In this document: positions 47,685 to 56,648 of the stretch, piece after piece
Numbering within the stretch: position 1 is the stretch's first letter
Layout of the letters: each line of letters opens with the position of its first letter
Assembly: GCA_037482215.1 (NCBI GenBank)
Contig: CP148074.1
Location: 2,852,001 to 2,916,000, forward strand
Direction of reading: 5' to 3'
DNA length: 64,000 nucleotides
Source of the DNA: Pseudomonas mendocina
GTDB taxonomy: Bacteria; Pseudomonadota; Gammaproteobacteria; Pseudomonadales; Pseudomonadaceae
Position numbers and translations under genes: made by a program
Notes under the pieces: generated by a model
What the model saw: the letters and a program-made list of their open reading frames with translations, nothing else
Told to the model about the DNA's origin: nothing
Database searches by the model: none

Positions 47685-48728
47685 CTACCAGCGGAATTTC
47701 AGCACATTGCTTGGCACCGGTGCCGCAGGCGCTACAGGGGCAACGGCCCCGTCGGCTGTTGGAGCCTGGGCAGCATCTATGGCCTCTGCGGTCACCTCCT
47801 GCAAATGCGACAGCGCCAGTTGAGCACGCAATTGATCGGCGTTGGCATTGACCCCGAATACCAGCTTGTCGCCCTGGACCAAGCGCAACACTGCGCCATA
47901 AGGTTCAAGAACCCGTTGCAATTCTGCGTAACGATTGAGGTCCGCCCCCTGCACTTCAAGAGTCAGATTGCTCGCGGCACCTGCCGTCGCCATGAACTGG
48001 GAGGTCAAGCGTTTACTGACCTGCAATAGCACAGCATCTGCCACGGCTGCCTGGTCAGCACCACTGACTGAGCCCTGTTCACGCTTGTCGCCCTGCCACA
48101 GGCGCCACTGGGCCTGCCACTCACCACCGCTCTCACGGGCCAGTACAGAGAGCAAAGCATCGGCAGAGTAGCGCTCCGATGCCGCACGCAGAGCACTGGC
48201 ATCATCGCTGGCAATATTCTCTTCGGTGCCGACAAGTTGCTCGGACAAATCAGCCAGCGGCAGACGCAACGGTAGGCCACGGTTCTGCGCCGCCTGGCTC
48301 AACGTTTCAGCCGCAAGTTGCGCATCGCCCACCAGACTTGTGCCCTCAGCACTCGCATTCAACCACCAGGTCATAACCACCGGACGGTTGTTGCCCCACA
48401 GTTGCAGGCCAGCCTGACGCAAAGCGCGTTCGGTGCTGGTCGGATCAAAGTCCACGGTCAGCTTGTCTTCCTCGTAACCGTATTGACTGATGATCTGCTG
48501 CGGATCTTTGCGCAACTCGGCCAATGCTTGATTCTTGGCCACATCATCCTTACCGGTCAGTCTCAGCACCAACGTATCGAGCGCCCGCGTCAAAGCCGCG
48601 GCACGATCCTCCGGCTGCTGACTGGCAACGGGCTCACGGACTTTGTACAGATCGCTGACCGGGGCAGCTACAGCAGGCAAGCCAGACAACATCAGACTGG
48701 CAACAAGCAGACGGTCGATAAAACGCAT
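47685..48728 (-). CDS. DUF2066 domain-containing exported protein
   Basis: A 347-residue protein with a signal peptide (MRFIDRLLVASLMLSGLPAVAA). The DUF2066 region opens LYKVREPVASQQPEDRAAALTRALDTLVLRLTGK and runs to about residue 320. A proline/alanine tail ends the protein. The function is unknown. It is divergent from purM, with which it shares a 321-bp intergenic region. Confidence 0.85.
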   Translation of the reverse strand: MRFIDRLLVASLMLSGLPAVAAPVSDLYKVREPVASQQPEDRAAALTRALDTLVLRLTGKDDVAKNQALAELRKDPQQIISQYGYEEDKLTVDFDPTSTERALRQAGLQLWGNNRPVVMTWWLNASAEGTSLVGDAQLAAETLSQAAQNRGLPLRLPLADLSEQLVGTEENIASDDASALRAASERYSADALLSVLARESGGEWQAQWRLWQGDKREQGSVSGADQAAVADAVLLQVSKRLTSQFMATAGAASNLTLEVQGADLNRYAELQRVLEPYGAVLRLVQGDKLVFGVNANADQLRAQLALSHLQEVTAEAIDAAQAPTADGAVAPVAPAAPVPSNVLKFRW

Positions 48729-49049
48729 GAATAGGTTCTCGATTGACGGGAATTTGAGTATTTCAGACTGGCTTAATAATTAAACGCAGCCTAAGCAAAG
48801 CTAGTTCATTAATAGCAGTGCAGCATGAACATATGCCAGTTAGACGTGAAACTGAGCATTTTATTCAGCTGCTCATCGTTCACCGAACAGTTTTGTACCA
48901 GTTGATTACCTTAAACAGCCTCCCTCTTACCCGCAACCTGAGTCACGCGGGTGGCCCGTACAAGGTAAGCCTGATAAAATCGCGCGCCTTCGCAAACCTG
49001 CCTTCACATGCGCAGGTTTTCCTCCGAATTCCCTTAAAGGCCTGGATCT
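48729..49049. other. Divergent promoter region between DUF2066 gene and purM
   Basis: 321 bp without a supported gene. An extended -10 (TGATAAAAT, about 48972-48980) precedes a purM leader. The leader holds the hairpin AAACCTGC...GCAGGTTT at 48994-49019. Confidence 0.55.
48994..49019 (+). promoter_or_regulatory. Hairpin in the purM leader
   Basis: AAACCTGC and GCAGGTTT pair around 10 nt (with one more base on each side possible), then TCCTCC. It sits 30 bp before the purM ATG and near the expected transcript start, so it may affect translation or early termination. Confidence 0.45.
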
Positions 49050-50108
49050 ATGAGCAAGCAACCCTCCATCAGCTACAAGGACGCAGGTGTAGATATCGAC
49101 GCAGGCGAAGCCCTGGTTGAACGCATCAAGGGTGTCGCCAAACGCACCGCACGCCCTGAAGTTATGGGTGGCCTGGGTGGCTTTGGCGCGCTATGCGAAA
49201 TCCCGGCTGGCTACAAACAGCCTGTACTGGTTTCGGGTACTGATGGTGTGGGCACCAAGCTGCGCCTGGCTCTGAACCTGAACAAACACGACAGCATCGG
49301 CCAGGATCTGGTCGCCATGTGCGTGAATGACCTGGTTGTCTGCGGCGCTGAGCCTCTTTTCTTCCTCGACTACTATGCCACTGGCAAACTCAACGTAGAC
49401 GTAGCCGCCACCGTTGTTACCGGCATTGGCGCAGGCTGCGAACTGGCAGGCTGCTCACTGGTAGGCGGTGAAACGGCTGAAATGCCCGGCATGTACGAAG
49501 GTGAAGACTACGACCTGGCAGGCTTCTGCGTCGGCGTGGTGGAAAAAGCCGAAATCATCGACGGCTCCAAAGTGGCTGCTGGCGACGCACTGATCGCCCT
49601 GCCATCTTCCGGCCCGCACTCCAACGGCTACTCGCTGATCCGTAAGATTCTTGAAGTCGCCGGCACTGATATCGAAAACACCCAGATCGACGGCAAACCA
49701 CTGGCCGACCTGCTGATGGCGCCTACCCGCATCTACGTCAAGGCCCTGCTCAAGCTGATCAAAGACACTGGCGCAGTTAAAGCCATGGCCCACATCACAG
49801 GTGGCGGTCTGCTGGATAACATCCCGCGTGTTCTGCCTGAAGGTGCTCAAGCGGTGATCGACGTAGCCAGCTGGACCCGCCCTGCAGTGTTTGACTGGCT
49901 GCAAGAAAAAGGCAACGTGGACGAGCACGAAATGCACCGTGTTCTGAACTGCGGCGTTGGCATGGTTATCTGCGTCGCCCAGGATCAGGTCGAAGTAGCC
50001 CTGGAAACCCTGCGCGCAGCAGGCGAACAGCCTTGGGTGATCGGCCAGATCAACCAAGCTGCCGAAGGAGCTGCTCAGGTCGTCCTGAACAACCTGAAAC
50101 AACACTGA
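49050..50108 (+). CDS. purM: Phosphoribosylformylglycinamidine cyclo-ligase
   Basis: A 352-residue PurM that closes the imidazole ring (FGAM + ATP to AIR). Key segments are [14 protein letters not shown] (about 62-75), [24 protein letters not shown], and [11 protein letters not shown]. The dimeric fold is complete. Its TGA overlaps the ATG of purN (TGATG), so the two purine genes are coupled, as in E. coli. Confidence 0.97.
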   Translation: MSKQPSISYKDAGVDIDAGEALVERIKGVAKRTARPEVMGGLGGFGALCEIPAGYKQPVLVSGTDGVGTKLRLALNLNKHDSIGQDLVAMCVNDLVVCGAEPLFFLDYYATGKLNVDVAATVVTGIGAGCELAGCSLVGGETAEMPGMYEGEDYDLAGFCVGVVEKAEIIDGSKVAAGDALIALPSSGPHSNGYSLIRKILEVAGTDIENTQIDGKPLADLLMAPTRIYVKALLKLIKDTGAVKAMAHITGGGLLDNIPRVLPEGAQAVIDVASWTRPAVFDWLQEKGNVDEHEMHRVLNCGVGMVICVAQDQVEVALETLRAAGEQPWVIGQINQAAEGAAQVVLNNLKQH

Positions 50109-50782
50109 TGCCTCAGCCATGCAACATCGTGGTGCTGATCTCGGGCTCAGGCAGTAATCTGCAAGCGCTACTTGATCGCATCCAGGCCGGGGAAATCCCG
50201 GCCCGCATCAGTGCGGTGGTCTGCAACCGCACCGATGCATTTGGCTTGCAACGGGCACAAGCAGCTGGAATCCCTACACACGTACTGGACCACAAGCAGT
50301 ACGGCGGGCGTGAAGCTTTTGATGCGGCCCTGATCCAAGCTATCGACGACCATGCACCCGACTTAGTTGTGCTCGCTGGCTTTATGCGCATCCTCACCCC
50401 TGGCTTTGTACGTCACTACAGTGGAAGGCTGCTCAACATCCATCCCTCCCTGCTTCCCAAATACAAAGGCTTGCATACGCACCAACAAGCACTGGATGCG
50501 GGTGACAGCGAACACGGTTGCAGCGTGCACTTTGTCAGTGAGGAACTGGATGGAGGCCCTATTGTCGTACAAGCAGTAGTGCCTGTTCTTGCTGACGATT
50601 CCGCTAGCACTCTGGCGGCCCGAGTGCACCAGCAAGAACACCTGATATATCCTCTGGCTGTCCGCTGGTTCGCCGAAGGCCGCTTGCACTTGACGGCTCA
50701 AGGGGCAATGCTGGATAACCAACTGCTACCCAAAACCGGACGCCTCATTCGTAACCAAGCGTTTCCGGCTCAAGATCAGTAG
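50108..50782 (+). CDS. purN: Phosphoribosylglycinamide formyltransferase
   Basis: A 224-residue folate-dependent GAR transformylase. The N-terminal LISGSGSNLQALLD is the phosphate-binding loop. Catalytic Asn/His/Asp are in NIHPSLLPKYKGLHTHQQAL and DGGPIV. I chose ATG 50108 ([17 protein letters not shown]), overlapping the purM stop by one base. It is the second gene of the purMN unit. Confidence 0.96.
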   Translation: MPQPCNIVVLISGSGSNLQALLDRIQAGEIPARISAVVCNRTDAFGLQRAQAAGIPTHVLDHKQYGGREAFDAALIQAIDDHAPDLVVLAGFMRILTPGFVRHYSGRLLNIHPSLLPKYKGLHTHQQALDAGDSEHGCSVHFVSEELDGGPIVVQAVVPVLADDSASTLAARVHQQEHLIYPLAVRWFAEGRLHLTAQGAMLDNQLLPKTGRLIRNQAFPAQDQ

Positions 50783-50856
50783 CGATTGGCTCGGGCAAAA
50801 TACACGCTGCATATGAAGCCTCAGCCAATCCGCACACCGCTCAATCAGGAGAAAAC

Positions 50857-51573
50857 ATGAGTCGCGTTTTACTGCTCGCACTAACCCTGTTTAGCTTGCC
50901 GGCTCTTGCAGTTGAGCTGAAACCCTTTTCTGCCAGCTATACCGCAGACTGGAAGCAACTGCCTGTCAGCGGCAGCGCTGAACGCAGCCTCGAATCTTTG
51001 GCCGACGGCCAGTGGAAGCTGAACTTCACAGCCTCCATGCTCGTGGCGGGCCTGACTGAAGAAAGCATCATTCGCATTGACGGCAACAGCTTTCTGCCGC
51101 AAAGCTATTCGTATGAACGTAATGGTCTTGGTAAAGGCAAGAAGATTGATCTGACCTTTGACTGGACAGCCAAGCAGGTGACCGGCAACGACCGTGGCGA
51201 TGCTGTGAAACTGCCACTGGTACGTGGCCTGTTGGACAAGTCCACCTACCAGCTCGCTCTACAAGAAGACGTGGCAGCTGGCACCAAGACCATGAGCTAT
51301 CAGGTTGTCGATGGTGACGAAGTAGAGACTTATGACTTCCGCGTTCTGGGCGAAGAAGTTGTCCGAACCAAAGCTGGCTTGGTAGATGCCATTAAAGTCG
51401 AGCGTGTCCGCGACCCTACTCAAAGCAGCCGCAAAACGATCCTGTGGTTCGCCAAGGATTGGGACTACCTGCTGGTTCGTCTGCATCAGGTGGAAAAGGA
51501 CGGCAAGGAATACCAGATCATGCTCAAAGACGGCATTGTTGACGGCAAAACCGTTGAAGGCCGCAAAGACTAG
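50857..51573 (+). CDS. DUF3108 domain-containing exported protein
   Basis: A 238-residue protein with a signal peptide (MSRVLLLALTLFSLPALA). The mature part is mainly beta-structure (LKPFSASYTADWKQLPVSGSAERSL, TYDFRVLGEEVVRTKAGLVDAIKVERV), matching DUF3108, a family of unknown function in purN-linked loci. It follows purN by 74 bp, has its own ribosome site (CAGGAG), and is followed by a strong terminator. Confidence 0.86.
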   Translation: MSRVLLLALTLFSLPALAVELKPFSASYTADWKQLPVSGSAERSLESLADGQWKLNFTASMLVAGLTEESIIRIDGNSFLPQSYSYERNGLGKGKKIDLTFDWTAKQVTGNDRGDAVKLPLVRGLLDKSTYQLALQEDVAAGTKTMSYQVVDGDEVETYDFRVLGEEVVRTKAGLVDAIKVERVRDPTQSSRKTILWFAKDWDYLLVRLHQVEKDGKEYQIMLKDGIVDGKTVEGRKD

Positions 51574-51590
51574 TCACCTCCTACCCTCAC

Positions 51591-51619
51591 AAAAAACCGG
51601 GCACCTGCCCGGTTTTTTT
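51591..51619 (+). terminator. Terminator after the DUF3108 gene
   Basis: AAACCGGGCA-CC-TGCCCGGTTT followed by seven T residues. Confidence 0.9.
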
Positions 51620-51633
51620 AATTGCGGTGACAA

Positions 51634-51661
51634 CAAAAAGCCGGGCTGCTGCCCGGCTTTC
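51634..51661 (-). terminator. Terminator after the DUF2058 gene
   Basis: On the minus strand AAAGCCGGGC-AGCA-GCCCGGCTTT is followed by TTGTTG. It lies next to the plus-strand terminator of the DUF3108 gene, so the genes are insulated from each other. Confidence 0.82.
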
Positions 51662-51665
51662 AGTC

Positions 51666-52205
51666 TTACCACATCAGGTCATCTGGCACCTGATACGCTG
51701 CATACGGATCATCTTCATCCGGTGCTTGAGTTTGCGTGTTCAGCAGCACAATACGCTGGGCATCGCGCTCCTGAATCTTCAGTGCTGCATCACGCGGGAT
51801 GATTTCGTAAGCACCGCCATGACGAACGATGGCCAGTGAGCCACTGCTGAGCTTGTCGCGCATCAGGTTATTCACCGAAATACGCTTCACCTTCTTGTCG
51901 TCGACGAAGTTGTAGTAGTCCTCAGTCGTCAACTTAGGTAAACGAGAAGACTCGATCAGTTGCTTGATCTGAGCCGCCAGCGCCTTCTTCTCTTGCTTTT
52001 CTTGCTGCAGACGATTGAGCTCTTGGTCACGAGCTGCTTTTTCGGCCATTGCCTGCTGAGCAGCTAACTTTTGCGACTCATCTTTCTCAACTTGGCCTTT
52101 CTGCTCCAGACGTTGTTGCTTCTGCTTTTGCTTAGAGGCCTGCTTGACTTGCTTTTCGTTGACCAGCCCCGCTTTTAGCAGCTGATCGCGTAATGACATG
52201 CTCAT
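51666..52205 (-). CDS. DUF2058 protein
   Basis: A 179-residue, lysine/glutamine-rich protein. It starts MSMSLRDQLLKAGLVNEKQ, then a charged coiled coil (about 20-95, KQKQKQQRLEQKGQVEKDE), then a folded C-terminal domain (LPKLTTEDYYNFVDDKKVKRI). This matches DUF2058 (E. coli YaiL-like). Such proteins are small, basic, and probably nucleic-acid or nucleoid associated, but no function is established. ATG 52205 is preferred to one 15 bp upstream. Confidence 0.83.
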   Translation of the reverse strand: MSMSLRDQLLKAGLVNEKQVKQASKQKQKQQRLEQKGQVEKDESQKLAAQQAMAEKAARDQELNRLQQEKQEKKALAAQIKQLIESSRLPKLTTEDYYNFVDDKKVKRISVNNLMRDKLSSGSLAIVRHGGAYEIIPRDAALKIQERDAQRIVLLNTQTQAPDEDDPYAAYQVPDDLMW

Positions 52206-52382
52206 TGTATAAAAGTCCACTTATCTAGCGCGTCTATTAGACACGTTAAAAACCTGTAGCCTATAAATAATGGACGCGAGTCTACTCCTAGGGGTGCTGC
52301 AGTCGCAATCTTCAGGCTCCGGCCTGCCAATTGGCTCATACAAGAGTAAAAAATTACTGCATGACCCAAGGAGCAATAGAAC

Positions 52383-53310
52383 ATGGACGCTCTAAAAATT
52401 GCTTTACTCCTGGCCTTTATCGCCAGCGTGCTTTTCATTCATTTTCGAGGCAAGGCGCGATTGCCGTTTTTAAGGCAACTGGTCAACCACTCCGCCTGGT
52501 TCGCCCCTTACAACGCCTTGATGTATTTATTCTCAAAGCCCTCCCCTACACCTTACCTAGAGCGCAGAGACTTTCCTGAATTGGATGTGCTGAGGGACAA
52601 CTGGGAGGTATTCAGAGATGAAGCGAAGAACTTGATGGATGAAGGTTTCATCAGGGATGCGCTGAATAACAATGAAGCGGGATTCAGCTCATTCTTCAAA
52701 AAAGGCTGGAAACGCTTTTATCTCACTTGGTACGACAAGCCTTTACCTTCCGCTGTGCATCTATGCCCGCGAAGCGTTGAGCTGATCAGCAAAGTGCCTG
52801 AAGTCAAAGGCGCCATGTTTGCCTTAATTGCCCGGCAACAGCCACCTCAACCCACATCGCGACCCTTATGCCGGCTCATTGCGCTATCACTTGGGGTTAT
52901 CCACTCCAAACTCTGACAACTGCAGGATTTATGTAGACGGTGAGCCCTATGCGTGGCGCGATGGCGAGGACGTTATATTCGATGAAACATTCGTGCATTG
53001 GGTTAAGAATGAAACGAATCAAACCCGTGTGATTCTGTTTTGCGATATTGAGCGTCCTTTACGCAGCCGCCTGCTAACCCGCATTAATCGCTGGCTCAGC
53101 TCAGTACTTGGGCACGCTACTGCCCCACAAAACATAGCCAATGAACCTGTTGGCAGTATTAACCGAGCCTACTCGCACTTAATACGGATCGGTAACTGGT
53201 TTGGCTGCCATATACGCCGCTTCAAACGTGCTAACCCTAAAGGCTACAAGTCCATGCGTATTGCACTGGCAATCGGAATTGCTCTGTTGGTGTACCGATG
53301 GCTGGTGTAA
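52383..53310 (+). pseudogene. Frameshifted aspartyl/asparaginyl beta-hydroxylase (lpxO-like)
   Basis: Two plus-strand frames together give one LpxO-like protein. Residues 1-150 come from 52383-52827 (N-terminal membrane anchor LKIALLLAFIASVLFIHF; YLTWYDKPLPSA; ELISKVPEVKGAMFAL). The rest comes from 52828-53310 (PGNSHLNPHRDPYAG, RIYVDGEPYAWRDGEDVIFDETFVHWV). The join needs one extra base removed at about 52826-52828 (TTAATT where TTATT-like would keep frame). His in NPHRD and in ETFVHWV are iron ligands. The P. aeruginosa lpxO2 gene lies in this neighbourhood as I recall. It would hydroxylate lipid A acyl chains. Sequencing error or true inactivation cannot be told apart here. Confidence 0.8.
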
Positions 53311-53394
53311 TGCAGGCAACGGAGTCCAGCCGGTTTTAGAGGCTGAGCGTTGCAAATGCTGGCGACCCTTGACGCGCTGGGCATTAGACGGGCC

Positions 53395-54228
53395 TCAGCA
53401 GCTGGGGCCTTTGGACTTTTCACTTTTTTTCGCTTCGCCCCAAAGTGCATCAAGCGTTTCCAGCGAACATTGATCGGCCCTCAGCCCCTGCTCATGCAAT
53501 GCCTGCTCAATAAACCGAAAACGGCGCTCAAACTTACTGTTAGCAGCTCGCAATGCTGTTTCAGGATCAACTTTCAGGTGGCGGGCAAGGTTGCTGACCA
53601 CAAATAACAGGTCGCCGATTTCTTCAGCAATTGCTTGGGGATCGTTTTCACTCATGGCTTCGAGCACTTCATCCAGCTCTTCGCGCACCTTATCCACCAC
53701 AGGCAGCGCTTCTGGCCAGTCGAATCCCACCTGAGCTGTGCGCTTTTGCAACTTGATGGCGCGACTCAACGCAGGCAAAGCCACCGGTACATCATCCAAC
53801 AGTGACAACTGCTCGGGTGCAGCTGCCTTCTCAGCTCGCTCTTCAGCCTTGATCTCGTCCCAGCGTTGCTTGATCTCGGCTTCGCTGAGTTTCGGGGTAT
53901 CAACTGCTCCGTAGAGATCACCGTCCGGGAAGACGTGAGGGTGACGGCGCACGAGCTTACGGGTGATCCCATCGACCACTTGGGCAAACTCAAAGCGCCC
54001 TTCTTCACGCGCCAACTGGCTGTAGTAGACCACCTGAAACAACAGGTCACCCAGCTCGCCCGGCAGGTGGTCGTAGTCGCCGCGCTCAATAGCGTCGGCA
54101 ACTTCGTAAGCTTCCTCCAACGTGTAAGGCACGATGGTGGCGTAGCTCTGCTTGAGGTCCCAAGGGCAGCCATGCTGCGGGTCGCGAAGCCGGGCCATCA
54201 AATGCAAGAGATCATCCAGTTGGTACAT
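53395..54228 (-). CDS. mazG: Nucleoside triphosphate pyrophosphohydrolase MazG
   Basis: A 277-residue two-domain MazG. The first domain has the metal-binding EEAYEVADAIE...GELGDLLFQVVYYS pattern. The second has VREELDEVLEAMSEN..AIAEEIGDLLFVVSNLAR. It hydrolyses NTPs and dNTPs to monophosphates, and in E. coli it lowers (p)ppGpp effects. It is downstream of relA on the same strand (15 bp apart), a common pairing in proteobacteria. Confidence 0.93.
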   Translation of the reverse strand: MYQLDDLLHLMARLRDPQHGCPWDLKQSYATIVPYTLEEAYEVADAIERGDYDHLPGELGDLLFQVVYYSQLAREEGRFEFAQVVDGITRKLVRRHPHVFPDGDLYGAVDTPKLSEAEIKQRWDEIKAEERAEKAAAPEQLSLLDDVPVALPALSRAIKLQKRTAQVGFDWPEALPVVDKVREELDEVLEAMSENDPQAIAEEIGDLLFVVSNLARHLKVDPETALRAANSKFERRFRFIEQALHEQGLRADQCSLETLDALWGEAKKSEKSKGPSC

Positions 54229-54243
54229 GGGGCGCTCGTCAAA

Positions 54244-56484
54244 TCAGGGCCGGGTACGGCGGGCTTCAATAATGTTCGGCAACTGCGAAATGCGCCCCAG
54301 CAAACGACCCAGCGCATCCAACCCTGGAATCTCGACGGTGATCGACATGGAGGCGGTGTTGTCATCCTTGTTCGAGCTGGTATTGACCGCGAGCACGTTG
54401 ATCTTCTCGTTGAGCAGCACTTGAGAAACATCTCGCAGCAAACCTGAGCGGTCGTAAGCACGGATACTGATGTCCACCGGGTAGGTCTGCACCGGCACTG
54501 GCCCCCAGCTGACCTGGATGATGCGCTCTGGCTCACGGGCCGACAGTTGCAGTGCGGAGGTGCAGTCCTGACGGTGGATACTGACGCCACGCCCCAAGGT
54601 GATGTAGCCCACAATCGGGTCGCCCGGTAATGGCTGGCAACACCCAGCAATTTGAGTGAGCAGGTTGCCGACACCTTGAATCTGAATGTCGCCACGCTTG
54701 CCTGGGCGGTAACCCTGGGCCTTACGTGGGATCAGCTCCAGCTGTTCAGTACTGCGCTCAGGCTCAACCAGTTGTTGCGCGAGGTTAATCACATGGGCCT
54801 GACGGACATCACCGGCGCCCAGTGCAGCAAACAGGTCTTCTGCCGTTCTCAGGTTGGCCTTTTCCGCCAAGCGATCATAATCAACGCCGTTGAGGGCCAG
54901 GCGGGTCAGTTCGCGTTCAAGCAGCGTACGCCCGGCCAACACGTTGTGGTCACGGTCCTGCAATTTGAACCAGTGAATGATCTTGGCGCGTGCCCGGCTG
55001 GTAGTGATATAGCCCAGGTTCGGGTTAAGCCAGTCCCGACTTGGCGCCCCCTGCTTGCCCGTGATGATCTCGACCTGCTCACCGGTTTGCAGACTGTAGT
55101 TCAGGGGCACAATACGGCCGTTGATTTTCGCACCACGGCAGTTGTGGCCGATTTCAGTGTGCACGCGGTAAGCGAAATCCAAAGGGGTCGCCCCTTTAGG
55201 CAAGTCGATTGCGTGGCCATCAGGGGTAAAAACATAAACCCGGTCAGGTTCGATATCCACCCGTAACTGCTCGGCCAGCCCGCCGATATCCCCCAACTCT
55301 TCGTGCCATTCCAGCACTTGCCGCAGCCAGGAGATTTTCTCTTCATAATGGTTGGAGCCGGATTTAACGTCCGTCCCCTTGTAACGCCAGTGTGCGCAAA
55401 CTCCCAGTTCAGCCTCTTCATGCATGGCCTGGGTGCGAATCTGCACCTCCAGCACCTTACCTTCAGGCCCGAGCACAGCGGTGTGCAACGAGCGGTAGCC
55501 GTTTTCCTTGGGGTTAGCGATGTAGTCGTCAAACTCCTTGGGGATGTGCCGCCACAGGGTATGTACGATACCCAGCGCTGTGTAGCAGTCGCGCACGTGT
55601 GGCACCAGCACACGTACGGCGCGCACATCATAAATCTGGCTGAATTGCAGGCCCTTGCGCTGCATTTTCCGCCAGATGGAGTAAATATGTTTGGCCCGCC
55701 CACTGATATCCGCCTTGATGCCGGTGGCTTCAAGTTCAGTGCGCAGCTGGCTCATCACCTCATTGATGTAATGCTCGCGATCAAGACGGCGCTCATGCAA
55801 CAGCGTAGCGATTTGCTTGTATTGGTCAGGCTCCAAGTAGCGGAAGGACAAATCTTCCAACTCCCATTTGATATGACCAATGCCCAAACGATGGGCCAAC
55901 GGTGCATAGATGTCGAACACCTCGCGGGCTACACGCTGACGCTTCTCGTCGTCGGCCTCTTTTACCGCACGAATTGCACAGGTTCGCTCTGCTAGTTTGA
56001 TCAGGGCAACCCGCACATCATCGACCATGGCCACCAGCATCTTGCGCAGGTTTTCCACCTGGGCCTGGGAACCCAGGACCAGGGAGTCGCGCGGATTCAG
56101 CGAGGCGCTGATGGCTGCCATTCGCAGCACACCCTCAATGAGCTTGGCCACAACCTGACCAAATCGCTGCTGAACAGTAGGCAAGGACACCTTGCCTTCA
56201 CGTACACAGCGGTAGATGACCGCTGCAACCAGCGAGTCCTGATCCAGTTTCAGATCGGCGAGGATTTCGGCAATCTCGAGCCCCACACGGAAGCTGGATG
56301 AGCCTTCGGTCCAGAGATTCTGCGCGGCATTGGCCTGCTGTTCAGCCTCACGGGCAAACTCACAGGCATCTCGCAGACCTTCACGATCCAAGGCGGGATC
56401 GACGCTCAGCACATGGTCGAGCCATGCCTCAAGGTTGATGCTGCCGTCCGCGTTAATCGGCTGATGAGCTCTGACCTGAACCAT
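54244..56484 (-). CDS. relA: (p)ppGpp synthetase RelA
   Basis: A 746-residue RelA-type enzyme. The N-terminal hydrolase-like domain is degenerate; the region with GLEIAEILADLKLDQDSLVAAVIYRC lacks the HD metal motif, as expected for a synthetase-only enzyme. The synthetase domain contains AKHIYSIWRKMQRK and RAVRVLVPHVRDCYTALGIVH. TGS (about 410-470), zinc-finger/helical and ACT (C-terminal 80 residues) domains follow. It makes ppGpp on amino-acid-starved ribosomes. The ATG at 56484 opens the relA-mazG unit. Confidence 0.95.
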   Translation of the reverse strand: MVQVRAHQPINADGSINLEAWLDHVLSVDPALDREGLRDACEFAREAEQQANAAQNLWTEGSSSFRVGLEIAEILADLKLDQDSLVAAVIYRCVREGKVSLPTVQQRFGQVVAKLIEGVLRMAAISASLNPRDSLVLGSQAQVENLRKMLVAMVDDVRVALIKLAERTCAIRAVKEADDEKRQRVAREVFDIYAPLAHRLGIGHIKWELEDLSFRYLEPDQYKQIATLLHERRLDREHYINEVMSQLRTELEATGIKADISGRAKHIYSIWRKMQRKGLQFSQIYDVRAVRVLVPHVRDCYTALGIVHTLWRHIPKEFDDYIANPKENGYRSLHTAVLGPEGKVLEVQIRTQAMHEEAELGVCAHWRYKGTDVKSGSNHYEEKISWLRQVLEWHEELGDIGGLAEQLRVDIEPDRVYVFTPDGHAIDLPKGATPLDFAYRVHTEIGHNCRGAKINGRIVPLNYSLQTGEQVEIITGKQGAPSRDWLNPNLGYITTSRARAKIIHWFKLQDRDHNVLAGRTLLERELTRLALNGVDYDRLAEKANLRTAEDLFAALGAGDVRQAHVINLAQQLVEPERSTEQLELIPRKAQGYRPGKRGDIQIQGVGNLLTQIAGCCQPLPGDPIVGYITLGRGVSIHRQDCTSALQLSAREPERIIQVSWGPVPVQTYPVDISIRAYDRSGLLRDVSQVLLNEKINVLAVNTSSNKDDNTASMSITVEIPGLDALGRLLGRISQLPNIIEARRTRP

Positions 56485-56648
56485 GCAAATCCTATCCTTT
56501 AATCATTCAGCCGTGACGGGCTTCATGCCCACTCACTGGCTCCAGTCTTCTGCGAGACCGTCCAATAACTCAACAAGGTATACACTCCGCTCATCCTGTA
56601 GCCCGACAAACAGAGCGCACCTGCAACACCTTATAACCCGGTGAACGA

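Noticed and set aside
48818..49120. Plus-strand ORF crossing into purM
   Set aside because: It overlaps the purM N-terminus in another frame and has no homology that I recognise.
52383..53310. Programmed frameshift in the hydroxylase gene
   Set aside because: The site (TTAATTG) is not a classical slippery sequence and no downstream stimulating hairpin was noticed.
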